Source of the DNA: Isoetes taiwanensis
Lineage: Eukaryota; Streptophyta; Lycopodiopsida; Isoetales; Isoetaceae
DNA length: 64,000 nucleotides
NCBI GenBank assembly: GCA_021234155.1
Contig: JAJEKV010000010.1
Location: forward strand, 9,898,406 to 9,962,405
Direction: 5' to 3'
Below, piece by piece: positions 31,493 through 43,306 of the stretch (the first letter of the stretch is position 1; every line of letters starts with the position of its first letter). Below the pieces are notes generated by a model. It did not search any database, was not told the DNA's origin, and was given only the letters and a program-made list of their open reading frames with translations. Made by a program: the position numbers and the translations under genes.

Positions 31493-33140
31493 CTATTGAG
31501 CGATCGGAGATGCTTGTGTAGTGTGTATCACGGAAGGACCAGCAGCGGGAGCAGACTGAGTTGCGGGGGCAGATTTCAGACAAGCAGAAGCGGAGGCAGC
31601 AGGGGCAGCATTTGGCTGAGCGAGAGCAGACCGAGTTGTAGGGGCAGATTGCGGAGAAGCAGGAGCGGAGGCAGGAGGGGTAGCATTTGGCTGAGCAGGT
31701 GCAGCTGTAGCATTTGGTCGACGGCGGGCGTCCCTGACCCTGGCGAACTCCCGCCTGCGGGCCTCCTGTTGCACTGGAGTAAGATCCCGGCTCACATACA
31801 GAGATGTTCCCTTCAGTAACTTGCCCTGTCGCAGTATGGCCTCTCGAACTTGTGCATCCGCAACCGTGAACACCACGACTCAGCTGTGGCCTGGGCGCTG
31901 GACCCCACGCCGGGCTGGTCACGTAACCTGAACAGGTCCTGGACCAGGAAACGTCATACGCCCAAGGATCTGTGTGTGTGTATCTTCTGGGTGAGATTCT
32001 CTCCCAGCTCTTCCGGCAGGCCACGAACTACCAGGTTGTGGCTCCGTCGCCTGCGCTCACGGAGCTCAGCGTCCGATGAGGGCACTGGCCCACTCTGGCC
32101 TGGTGGCGGCATGCGTGATGATGGTGCGGCAGGGCGGGGCTGCGGCTGTCAGCGTTCAGGTTGATCAGGTGACCGCGATTGACGTCTTGCAGGTTGTTGG
32201 GCTCGCGGTACTAGTGTGTCATGTGCTGCGGCTTCTGTTCTCTGAAGTCTAGAGCTCAGCTCTTGCAAGGCTTGGTCCTGTCTTGCCATCTCCCGCGTGC
32301 AGTGACGCCATTGTTCATGCGCCTCTGCATGGAGGCCCTTGCCTTGCTGGGCAACGACAGATTGAAGCTCTTGCATTTCCCGGTCCCGTGCCAAATCCTT
32401 CTCCCGAAGAGCGCTCAGTGCTGCCTGGTTAACTTCCAAGTCGGCCTGCAACCTCTGTCTTGCAGCGGTAGCCTCCTCAACTTCCAACTGGAGTGTGGCA
32501 TGTGCTCGCCGTGCCATGGCATTGGCCTAATCGACCTCGATGCAGAGCTGAGACGTGATTGCAAGTGTCTCGCGCTCTGCCCGGTCCCTGTCCTGTCTCG
32601 TAGCGTCCAGGGTATCCACGCGAGCCTGCATGTCTGCGAGCACCTGCCGGTCTTGCTGTCTCTCAAAGTGCACCAAGCCGATGCTGTCATCCACCTGGCA
32701 TGCTTGGGTCTCCAACTCAGTGATCTGTTGTTTTGCTATCATTAACTGTCTGCGCAACACCTGGGATGTTGCAGACTCCACCTCCGTCTCCAGGCCCACA
32801 ATGCGGGCACTGTTGGCCTCAACCCGGCGGATGCCGACCCAACATTTTGCCAATGGAGGGGCCCCTGTGGGGCCTGCGCAGCCAATTCCCGTCTGTCGAG
32901 CCGGCCTGGTTGTGTGGGTCTTGGCCCCGGCCTCCTTCTTCATGGAGGATGTCTCTCCCTTGCCCATTGCGTCTGCACGGGGCCGCTTCCTTGGTGGCCC
33001 TTCCTGGTTTTCCCAGGCGGTCTCGGCCAAGCGTGAGGTCGGTGGGGGTCTTTGGGGTTTGCCCGGGGTGGGGTGCTGTGGTCCGTGGAAGCTCACCTGC
33101 TAGGGGTGAGTCCGGACACTTGAGCTGCTTCTGTGGCCAT
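31493..33140 (-). pseudogene. LINE A ORF1: coiled coil plus RRM-like part (copy 1)
   Basis: The ATG at 33,140 (MATEAAQCLDSP in units 2 and 3) starts a basic N-terminus (RKRPRADAMGKG). A long coiled coil follows (ANSARIVGLETEVESAT to about 32,150, with QQDRQVLADMQARVDTLDA), then an RRM-like region (NLVVRGLPEELGEN; VVVFTVADAQVREAILRQGK; GTSLYVSRDLTP) and a repetitive Pro/Ala/Ser tail (SAPTTRSALAQPNA). This is the L1 ORF1 layout, an RNA-binding trimer. There is one in-frame TAG within the coiled coil (about 32,527) and frameshifts; the final TAG is at 31,493-31,495. Confidence 0.75.
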
Positions 33141-33498
33141 GACTTGGGCTATGGCACGTCAAGCAAGGTTTAGGTAGGCTATGGCAGGGGCTTGTCAGGT
33201 CTGAAAGGGCTAAGATGAACAGGCATCTATGTATTTGGACGGGACTTATCCTACTAATAATTTATTGGTTCGGAAAACGAACCAGAATATTATTACTACC
33301 AAAGTTTTGGTTCCTACCTATATAAAAATGAAAGGGATAAATTCTTATATGCTTCTTTTTTGATCGGCCGCATATCCTACTATATTTTAAGTGAATAGGA
33401 AAAAATATTTTTTTAATCGGTATTTCTATGACGCGCCTAGGACTTTGCTGCATGTAGCCCCCATCTTATTTATAATGGACTGAGATAGAAAACTTTCC
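33141..33498. other. LINE A 5' region and spacer (copy 1)
   Basis: It contains a short hairpin TTGGTTCG-GAAAA-CGAACCA near 33,264 and a 63-codon minus-strand frame at 33,262-33,453. That frame is identical in all three units, which the recent duplication alone explains. From about 33,461 the lectin-promoter array sequence resumes (CCCATCTTATTTATAATGGA). Part of it could be the LINE A 5' UTR. Confidence 0.4.
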
Positions 33499-33506
33499 AC
33501 AATATA

Positions 33507-34821
33507 TTTTATTTATTTATTTATTTTATTAATCAAGCCATTTAGGCCCCCAGGCCTCTATGGCAAAAAAGGATTACAAAGTAGTACTTTGGCACTTAAT
33601 TCAGAGCGCCTTCAATGTCAAAATCTCTCATAAGAGTGAAAAGCTCAATTATATCTTCTCTTTCTTTCAAAAGATCTCTAAAATATGAATACAAAGTATG
33701 TGCAGGCATAAGAAAAAGTTCACCAAGTGTTAAGGCTACAATACCATAACGAGCCCTTACCTGTTCGTATGCTGTGCATTTCAAGAGTGCGTCTTCTTCA
33801 TCTTCAATAGCTGGTTCTAGACAACTTGGACAAAACCGCTCCTCATGGGGCGTGTCATCCCACCTACCAGTCTCAATTCGCAAATTATGAGACGATAATC
33901 TCATTTGCGAAATAAGCATGCGTTTCTTCCTGCTGATACATGAGAGTAGATAAGGCTGCTCTTTATACTCTGTCAGATCGTTTAGATTAGTCAAGTAAAA
34001 CTTCTTTTTCACATCCTTATCTTCGTCTACTTGCCAAAGTCTGCGAATCGCCCGTGCAGCCACATAATCGTGTATTTCTTCAAATTTCTGAGACAAGGGC
34101 CAATTGTCATCACCAAGCCATTTCCTTGCCCATCGCTTGACATCGGCATACCAACCTTTTGTGCTATGCATAAGGGCTTGGTAAGGTAACCGGTCAGTGT
34201 CCATATCTAGAACTCTGTTAACAAAGGAGATAGTTCTGCACAATGCCTCTACCTCAAGAGGTAGCAGACCTGTTTCAGCCAACATCATGCAGTAAGGAGT
34301 TTGCACCTTGACTCCCAATTCACCTATCAAGAATCGTTTTTGGATCTTTTCTAGATTGCTCCACCCCTTTAAAGACAAGCCTGGCCCCCAAACTGGGCTT
34401 CCATAAAGAACCATTGTCTTAACTTGTATCCCAAAAAAGAGTTTCTTCAGTAGCCAATGTTCAAAATTATTGATTTTAGACAATCGATTCATCATCTTTG
34501 TAAAATGCTCTGAGACCACCTGATGCATGTTTCTGGGCTGCCAATGTCCACCTATAGTTATTTGACACTTCAATTCCCAAATACTTATAATTAGTGACCT
34601 GTTCAAGTGGAGCACCACCTACATAAAATTCTGTGGAATCCCGGCCCCCTATCACCATTATCTTTGATTTATTGGGATTTACCCTCATGCTTTTTTCTTC
34701 ACAAAAACCACATAATACATCTAGATGACGCTGCAGCCCAGCTGGGTTCTTTGAAATTAATACAATGTCATCAGCAAAAGGCAGAAGCTGCAAAGCATAC
34801 CTCCCCAAATGACCTCCCCAA
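33507..34821 (-). mobile_element. LINE B, 5'-truncated (copy 1), with 8-bp target duplication
   Basis: A second, distinct LINE. The minus strand reads from the RT palm (LPFADDIVLI) through the C-terminal region to an (AATA)n tail at 33,507-33,530. ACAATATA stands directly on both sides (33,499-33,506 and 34,822-34,829), a target-site duplication inside the promoter-array sequence. Near its 5' end CCTCCCCAAA occurs twice, ten bases apart or so. Confidence 0.8.
33596..34790 (-). pseudogene. LINE B ORF2 fragment (copy 1)
   Basis: The upstream part (34,883-34,476) has the catalytic FADD (LLPFADDIVLISKN) and KSMRVNPNKSKIMVIGG. A frameshift near 34,490-34,600 leads to the 340-codon frame 33,596-34,618, with LYGSPVWGPGLSLKGW, LGVKVQTPYCMMLAETGLLP, and a zinc-like FCPSCLEPAIEDEEDALLKC. 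RT motifs A and B are missing through 5' truncation, so it is inactive. Confidence 0.75.
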
Positions 34822-37639
34822 ACAATATAATAATCATATGGAGCACGAGAACACGCCAATGTCTTCTCAATATCATGGATCACATCTTAGATATAATGGA
34901 ACAAGATAAGAAAAATTCTTTACTACAATATAATAATCATATCGAGCACAATTATATGTTCTCTTCTTCTCAATATCATGGACTCCAATTTATTTATAAT
35001 AAATTGAGATAAGAAAATCTCTCTTATCATACTAAAATAATCACATCTAGCACCCTCCATCCTAGTGTATGGTAAAGTATGAAATGATTAGGAAAATTTC
35101 CTTCAAGCCTTAGGAAGGAAGGAAGGAAGGAAGGTTCTTTTATCGTCCGCGGAGGCCAATCGGCCTATGGGACCCAAATTACAGGGGTGCAGCAAGTCCG
35201 TTGCTACCCGAATTAAAAAACGCCCTTACGAGGGAAAACCCGTCGCAGCAACAAGCCTGCTGGCAGCTGTATAAATATACATATACACATGAATTTCCGG
35301 CACCTCAGATAGGCGCGGGGGGATAGAGGTGAGTCCACAGACCCAAAACCTCATGGAGGTAGGAGCCAAGGGATCAAACTGACGGCGTACTGAGTAGCTC
35401 GTGCAGTGGCAGACCAGGTCGCACCAAGAGGGCGTAGCGAGCCCGGATCTGACTATAGGCTGGACAGCTTTGGAAGGCATGGCTTTCATCCTCAACAACC
35501 CCCAGCGGGCAACACTGACAAAGCCTGTCCTGGCGCAGTTCTCCAATCCACCGACCCGTCTCAAGCCGAAGATGGTGGGCCCCTGTTCGAATGGACGCAA
35601 TGATCTTGTGCTTCTTCATGGGCAACTGAGAACACAGGTAAAGCTGTGGGCCTCGAACCAGGGTGGGGTTTATGTGCTATTTATGGTGTGCCATCTTTAC
35701 CTGTTCATGAGCATTGTGGTCCCAGAGCTTCCCCAGGAAACAAGAGTCCAAGTACCCCCTCAGCCTATCCCAGCCGGCGTCTGTGTGCACCTGGACGCAC
35801 CTATGTGCCTCTACATTCCAGAGCGCCAACCACTGGGCTCTCTTGTCCTTCCAACAAGCCCTGAGTCGTTGCGGGCTCATCGCCACAGCGTAAGCCAAGT
35901 GCGGGAGCTGTCGCCCATGCTGGCCACCTTGTGGAAGTAAACAATGTGTCTATCGAGGGGCATCTTTTTGCAAGGCATGAATCTCGCCTCTCGCAATAAG
36001 ATCTAATATGGACCTGAGGGCTTGACCCCAAGTGCCCACATCAAAAATGCCTTCTGGACCTGCTCCAAGTCGTTCCAAGTCGCCAAAGACACCACTGGGC
36101 CCCACACCTCGACCCCATACAGAAGAAGTGGCTCCACCAGTGCCTGGAACAAATGTGACTGTTGGCCCCAGTCATACAGTTCTGCCCTGTGACTATTGTT
36201 TTGCATTATGCATAACGCCTTCCAACCTCTGCGGTCACCCGGGCGAATGGATGCATCCCAATACATTGAGGACAAAAATTCCACCCACAGTACTTGTAAT
36301 GGCGGGTGTGACCTCTACCATCCGCCCACGTAAGTGGCCGGGAGGTCTTTGGATGACGTGAGGAGGATATGAGGACCACCTTAGTCTTGGCCAGGTTGAC
36401 ACGCATGTCCATCGCTGGCGGAATGTGTCCAGGGCATCTAGGTGTGCCTGCATGCCCTCTGGTGTATGGGCCAAGAGGTCCACATCATCCGCATAGATGA
36501 GCTGCCGGATGACCTGGTGCAAGAGCCGTATACCGCTCCCCCATTGGCGACAAGCCCGGACTTCCAACCGGGTCAATGTAAAGTCCAAAGAGTGTGGGTG
36601 AGAGGACAACCTTACCTAACTCCAATGCCGCCGGCAAATGACCGCCCTTTCGGTTGCATGCGGCCCGTGCGGCTCTCTCCCTACCATGCATACTCGCGTT
36701 ACGCCAGATCCACAAGGAGCCCCAGATAGTGCAATCTCGCCTACAACTTTTCCTGAGGTACCGTGTCAAAAGCTTTTGCAAAGTCCACAAAACAGCAGTA
36801 CAGGTCCTCCCGACGGTTCCTGTTGTCCTCGACCAGGGTCCTGAGTGTGAAGATATGATCAATGGTCGAATGTCGGGGTCGGAAGCCTGCCTGGGTAAGT
36901 GCCCTAATTTCCGCTGCCTCTGCCCAGCTGGTTACTTGCTGTTCGAGAATGCCCGCCAACAGCTTGGCAAACACTGAGCTGACCTCGATGGTTCGGTGGT
37001 GGTGGGCGGATTATGGGGTCCTCTGCCTTGTAGATCGGAACAACCCTGCCTGTGGTCCATGACCGGGGAAAACCCTCTTGCAGCGCCCTGTTGAACAATG
37101 CAGCAAGGACGGGCACCATGGGCTGCCTTCCCATTAGCCAGGCGCTGCAGCCCCTCTTCGACATCTTCTTCTGTGATCACCAGTGGTGGGCCATGTTGCG
37201 GGGGCACATCTATCCGTGTTCCCGGGGGATCATAAAGCTGTTGCAGGTACTCCTCCCATTGCTCCGCCGTGATGTGTGCCCGATTGTCTTGGCCTTTGGA
37301 GTACCTGCGCGTAAAAATTCGGATGGGTGTCTAGTAGGCCTAACATTTCTCTTTGGTGCCTTGCCAGGTACCTTGCCTTTGTTTTCTTGAGGAAGGCGCG
37401 GTAATGGCTGGTGGCCTGAGCTCGCGTGTCCTGATCCACGACGAGACGAAGTGCGCATTTGCGTTCCTTACATTCAGCATCAAACCATCTGTTACGCGGA
37501 AAGGTTCCGGCCTCTGATCTCTGGCATGGGGGAGGTCTTCCAAAGCAGTTGTCTGCCCCTAGCATGGACAATTCAAAATTTGAATTTGCTTAATGTATAA
37601 AAGCATGGATTGTAGGAGAATGGACTTTTCGATTTCTAT

Positions 37640-38089
37640 ATGCACGTTGCAAATTTCAAAAACGAGGTTAGTACGGACGTTCGGCTCACACGAAGCGAAT
37701 TGTGCTGGGGCATACAAATTGTACACCTTCATTTCGCGCCGTGCGATCTACGCAGTATGGAAGCTCCAAATGATGTGTGGATAAGGATCCAACTGACTCA
37801 CGAATATGCTCCAGTCTTCAATCGCAAAAAAGGAGGTCTAAAAAATAAGAACTTAGACCTCGACGTGTTGTGTCTTGCAGGCTCAAAAAGTGTTGACATC
37901 TGGGCGGATGACAGTTTATATCCATTGGATCCGTTGAGTGGCAAGAAACCGTCATTTCAGGACGTTTCAAGTTTGTTCCGATTTTGTGGTGACGGTAACT
38001 CTGGCCTCCTAGGATATTGTGAGAGATTGAGAGAGGATGAAGGCATTCAGAATCGAATACAGTTCCTTGAGATGAGCTGCTTCCGATAA
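37640..38089 (+). CDS. Unknown ORF in the inserted segment (copy 2)
   Basis: The 149-codon frame is the same as at 27,807-28,235 up to RLREDEGI, then ends QNRIQFLEMSCFR instead of RNRIRP, so the two copies differ at the C-terminus by small indels. The internal start MEAPND is at 37,757 and the TATA-like TGTATAAAAG at about 37,592. No known domain. Confidence 0.45.
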   Translation: MHVANFKNEVSTDVRLTRSELCWGIQIVHLHFAPCDLRSMEAPNDVWIRIQLTHEYAPVFNRKKGGLKNKNLDLDVLCLAGSKSVDIWADDSLYPLDPLSGKKPSFQDVSSLFRFCGDGNSGLLGYCERLREDEGIQNRIQFLEMSCFR

Positions 38090-38479
38090 GGAAGGGGAAA
38101 TGTCCGTGAAGATGCTAATAAATGACATTATACTTTGCAATGTGAAGGGTTTATACATTCTTGAAGTACAAAGGTCATGGTGTTTGTGTTTAGATACTGC
38201 TAATACAAGAAGTCTTTGACTACTTTTAACAATAGATTCCTTTAAAAATCTATAGCTATTTAAATTATAGCAAAAATGAGTCTTGAAACTCTTTAAGTAG
38301 TAGAAGAACTCTTTGACTAGTTATCCATTTGATGACCATTTTTTAAGAAAATATGATATGTGACATTCTTATATGCAAACATTCATAAAATTTATGAACA
38401 TTGAAGGTCAAAGCCATCCTTGTTTAAAGAGGATCATATGATGCAAAATCTTCATGCGCAGAAGTAATTCCATATAAGA

Positions 38480-39330
38480 AATTCGCCTGGTGTGATCCTT
38501 GCGTAAAAAAGTAAATAGAAACACAAATATTGAACTTACAACTTAGCGTAAACAAATAGCATTTTAATAAACCAACACTTTATATACTAACACTTTACAC
38601 TTTAAATAAGATATTTATTTCTTTCCTTTTACTTGAAAGCTATTTTTTTTCAAGATGGATCACACCAAGCGAATAATACATATGCAAAAAAAAAGGACAC
38701 ACTAAATTCGCATGGTGTGATCCACTTTCTTATTTGTTGTCAAATTAAAATTAAACACAAGTACTCATTCCTATTTGTATCTAAAATGCTTTACCACTCT
38801 TAAGTACATAAGTCATTATCCCTTTTCAAAGAGCATATTATTTTTCAAGAAGGATCACACAAGCGAATAGTACATATGCAACAAAAATGGAACACACTAA
38901 ATTCGCATCGTGTGATCCACTTTCTTATTTGTTGTCAAATTAAAATTAAACACAAGTACCCCTTCTCATTTAATGCTTTACCACCCCAAGTGCATAAAGT
39001 TATTAGTCCTTTTTAAAGAGCATATCTTTTTTTAAGAAGGATCACATCAAGCATCCTATTTGCATCTAAAATACTTTACCAACTCTAGTAGTACATAAAG
39101 TTATTAGCCTTTTTCAAAAAGCAAACACTTTATCAATAAATGAGCACGTCACATATCCACACTTAACTTCAAATAAGACACATATATATTTCTTTTATTA
39201 AAAGATAATCAAAGTAATTTTACTATAGGAAGTCATATTTTTCCAAAAAGATCACACCAAGCGAATTTTGTATAAGCTAAAAGGTTGGAATATACTAAAT
39301 TCGCATGGTGTGATCCACTTTCTTGTTTGT
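38480..39330. repeat. Hairpin-bearing tandem array (copy 2)
   Basis: Copy of the 28.65-29.5 kb array. Here the arms are longer: GGATCACACCAAGCGAAT pairs with ATTCGCATGGTGTGATCC with one mismatch, because the GCGAAT/ATTCGC ends are kept. Units 1 and 3 mostly carry altered bases at exactly these CG positions. Confidence 0.7.
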
Positions 39331-42300
39331 TGTCAATAGATAATAACACCAAGTCCCTCATCAATAGTCTCCCATTTGCATATAAAATATGTATCATTCC
39401 AAGTTATATTATGTTTTATGAACTAAACTTTTTCAAAGAGGGTCCCAAAGCAAAATACAAACACTTAATCAATAAGCCAACACTTTACCAACAACCAAAG
39501 CTTTATTAAATAAGATTTTTATGTTATTTTATCAAACCTAACAATGTTTCCATATGTGACACTTTGAGTTAACTGATCCAAAGGCTCATGAAAGCGACAT
39601 TTTATACAATATGTCTTTGGAGCTTTTGTGTCGTGGCATTAGTAAACACCTCTAATAGAGCAAATATTTTGTAACTCATTTTTTCAACAACCCTGGATGC
39701 ACGTCTTATCAAACATTTCTTCATTGCAAGGACACCATTCTCATAAGGCTTGCACAATTAAACTAAAAGAGATCATGGGACGACTTTCAAGCTCGGCTCC
39801 CACAACTTTACAACATAAAACTAGATGCCCATTGCCCCTAATGTATATCTTGGAAAAGCATGTCTCTTATGTCCATATGTTAGACAACAACGATGCTAGT
39901 AATGCTTTTCCCTAGTCTCAAATCCCCACATCCGATAAATATAGCCCAAAGAAAAATATTTGATTCAAAGTGAGTGAATATAAATCAAGAAGAGGGAAGA
40001 AAAAAGAACCAAGGATTACATGACGCGAAATCTCACTACACATTTACAAAGTGCATATGCATTTTCGCATGGTGTGATCCATGTATTATTGAGGGTGCAA
40101 ATTTGCAAATATCCTCCTCTTCAAATCCCTTTCCCCCCCTCCCTTCCCTTTTTTTTTTTGCAATACACTATCCATAGCATTTATTTTGAACCCTATAGTT
40201 CTACCTATTCATTATGTATGAATGTCGCGCCAATATGTAACTCCATAGTCACCCTTTCGTTAAGGATAGCATTCTCACCCACGAGCCTATGGATAGATAT
40301 CCTTCCACCGTCGATCGATCGGTCGTTGAATTGTAAGAATGAATGGCGAGAGCAATACGATGAATGGGAAGAGCCGAAAAGTAGGAAAACTTCGTAATGA
40401 AAATTTGGGTAGTAAAAACATGGCATGTAACGATGTTTGCTTGTCCGCGACATCGCCTGCCGTTGTTGCTTAACTCTATGCTCGCCCCCACAAAACACGC
40501 ATACTATTGGAGACTTGGATTCCAAATGAAGAGCGAAAGGCGAGAGGATGCACGCTATTGCGGCTTAATGTGAACAATGGAAATCTTGGTGCCAAAATTT
40601 GATAAGGTGGTTGGTGCATGTGGGCATGTGCACAAAGAGCGGAAAAGTAGCCATTATTTTGGTCCGCGATACGATTTTTGAAAAAATGCGGCCATTAATG
40701 TGGTTGCAATGAATGCACACACATGTCCTATGAAATTTCGCCATGTGGATGCCAAGTAAGCCTGCTCCTCTTTCTACTTGCCAACTAATACTGACTTTGG
40801 AAAAAAATGCGCAAACATCATTGGTCGCGAGAAACATTACGTGGAATTCTGGCATCCAAGATATGGGCCATTTTGAGACCCCAAATCGCCCTAATGTTGT
40901 CTTTGCCGCTATATGTCATCATATAGATCGACATACGGTCCATCATGTCCACCTCCGGGTGGCTGTGATAGAAGGGACTCTCTGCATGGAAAAAGTAGCA
41001 AGCAGCTAGGAAGAGAGGATCGCCGCCAGGGTGGTGCACCCGGACCCACAAGTAGCGGTTATGTCTGTCGGTCTTCTGGAGGGAAACCAAATGTTCCAAG
41101 GCTACCCGGTAGTAGCAGTAACCCCAATCGCCCTACGCCTCCTCGCAGACAACCATTGAACATCGAAAAATGCCGGTACCTCAGCAGACGGGGCAACAGG
41201 GCACTGGTGTTCCCATGTCTCCATGAGGAAGATGAGGTCCATGTCCACAACTACTGAATTGAGGCTATCGCCCTTCTGCCACAGGAAACCCCGACAGTTC
41301 CAGACCACCACCTGGAGGCACAATTCCTATTGAGCGATCGGAGATGCTTGTGTAGTGTGTATCACTAAGGACTAGCAAACGAGGGCATCGAAGGCTTGGC
41401 AGATTTGGACAAGGTAAGCCCGGCAAGCAGGGCAAAGCATTTGGCTGAGCGAGAGCAGACCGAGTTGTAGGGGCAGATTGGGGGCGAGGCGAGAGCGGAG
41501 GCGAATGAGGGGTAGACTGGCGAATGCGTGCAACAGCGGGTCGACGGCGGCAGGCCCCCGACCACTCGCGAACTCCGCTGCGAACCTCTGTTACCTTTGG
41601 GAGTAAGATCCCGCTCATTACGCCGCAGATGTTCCCTTGAATCCCTGTCTCCGCCGCAAGATGGCCTCTGAACTTGCGCATCCCACCGTGAACACCACGA
41701 CTACCAGGGCACGGGCGCTGGACCCCCACGGGCTGGTCAATGCAGACCTCGGGAACAGGTCCCGACCAGAAACGTCATACGCCCAAGGATCTGTGTGTGT
41801 GTATCTTCTGGGTGAGGATTCTCCCAAATCTTCCTAAGCCGCCACTTCTACCGGGTTGGCCCGGGCGTTCGGCTGCCCGCGCCACCGGAGCTACGATAAG
41901 GGCACCCCCACTCGGCACAGTGGCGGCATGATGGTGCGCGTAGTGTATGTGGCTGGCGTGGGTCAGTCGCGTTCGGGGCCGATTGGACCGCGTTGACGCC
42001 TTGCGAGGTTGTTGGGCTCGCGGTACTAGTGTGTCGTGTCTTTGCCGGCCCCGTTCTCGAAGTCTAGAGCTTCGGCTCTTGCAAGGCTTGGTCTGTCTTG
42101 CCATCTCCGCGTGCAGTGGCGCCATTGTTCATGCGCCTGCATGGAGGCCCTTGCCTTGGCCGGGGCAACGGCAGATTGAAGCTCTTGCATTTCCGGTCAG
42201 TGCCAAATCCTTCTCGGCTTCGGTCTTTGGTTAACTTCCAAATTACACGCAGCCTCCGTCTTCAGCGGTAGCCTCCTCAACTTCAAACCGGGTGTGGCAT

Positions 42301-43306
42301 GTGCTCGCCCGTGCCATGGCATTAGCCTAATCGACCTCGATCGCGGAGCTGAGGCGTGATTGCAAATGTCTCGGCTCGCCTTGGTCCCCGCTGCCTCGTA
42401 AGCGTCAGGGTATCCGCGCGAGCACGCGTAATGCGAGCACCTACGATCTTCTTTGTCTCTCAAAGTGCACCAAGCCGATCTTTGTCATCCACCTGGCATG
42501 CTTGGGTCTCCAACCGATGGATCGTTGTTTTGCTATCATTAACTGCCTTGCAAACACACGGGATGTTGCGTACTCCACCTCCGTCTCCAGGCCCACAATG
42601 CGGGCACTGTTGGCCTCAACCCCAGCTTGGATGCCGACCCAACGTTTTGCCAATGGAGGGGCCCCTGTGGGGCCTGCGCAGCCAATTCCCGTCTGTCGGG
42701 CCGGCCTGTTGTGTGGGTCTTGGCCCCGCCTCCTTCTTCATGGAGGATGTCTCTCCCTTGCCCATTCGCGCCCGCGACGGGGCGCTTCCTTGGTGGCCCT
42801 TCCTGGTTTTCCCTGGCGGTCTCGACTGCGTGGAGGTCGGGTGAGGGTCTTTGCCGGGTTTGCCCGGGGTGGGGTGCTGTGGTCCGTGGAAGCTCACCTG
42901 CTAGGGGTGAGTCCAGACACTGAGCTGCTTCTGTGGCCATGACTTGGGCTATGGCACGTCAAGCAAGGTTTAGGTAGGCTATGGCAGGGGCTTGTCAGGT
43001 CTGAAAGGGCTAAGATGAATAGGCATCTATGTATTTGGACGGGACTTATCCTACTAATAATTTATTGGTTCGGAAAACGAACCAAAATATTATTACTACC
43101 AAAGTTTTGGTTCCTACCTATATAAAAATGAAAGGGATAAATTCTTATATGCTTCTTTTTTGATCGGCCGCATATCCTACTATATTTTAAGTGAATAGGA
43201 AAAAATATTTTTTTAATCGGTATTTCTATGACGCGCCTAGGACTTTGCTGCATGTAGCCCCCATCTTATTTATAATGGACTGAGATAGAAAACTTTCCAC
43301 AATATA

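Larger units (their letters stand above)
25259..33140 (-). mobile_element. LINE A, copy 1 (nearly full length, interrupted)
   Basis: The minus strand reads ORF1 (33,140-31,493), ORF2 endonuclease (31,492-31,065), a foreign 3.3-kb segment, linker and reverse transcriptase (27,733-25,372), a 3' UTR with the GGGTCCCATAGGCC block, and a (CTTC)n tail at 25,259-25,280. ORF1 followed by ORF2 with an APE-type endonuclease is the layout of L1-like non-LTR elements. Frameshifts make this copy inactive. Confidence 0.85.
24968..34821. repeat. Tandem unit 1 (about 9.85 kb)
   Basis: First of three direct copies. Order along the plus strand: promoter-array fragment, LINE A on the minus strand with an internal 3.3-kb insertion, short unknown spacer, array fragment, LINE B on the minus strand. 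Both edges are set at the sequence ACAATATAATAATC, which starts units 1, 2 and 3. Confidence 0.9.
35113..42940 (-). mobile_element. LINE A, copy 2
   Basis: Duplicate of copy 1. ORF1 spans 42,940-41,327, the endonuclease part 41,326-40,916, the foreign segment about 37,566-40,915, RT about 37,565-35,226, and the (CTTC)n tail 35,113-35,134. ORF1 is heavily disturbed by small indels between 41,340 and 42,480. The endonuclease edge is cleaner than in copy 1 (SIYMMTYSGKDNIRAIWGL). Confidence 0.8.

Noticed and set aside
33262-33453. 63-codon minus-strand ORF identical in all three units
   Set aside because: Identity is explained by the recent triplication; no domain or homologue recognised, so it is mentioned only in the spacer entry.
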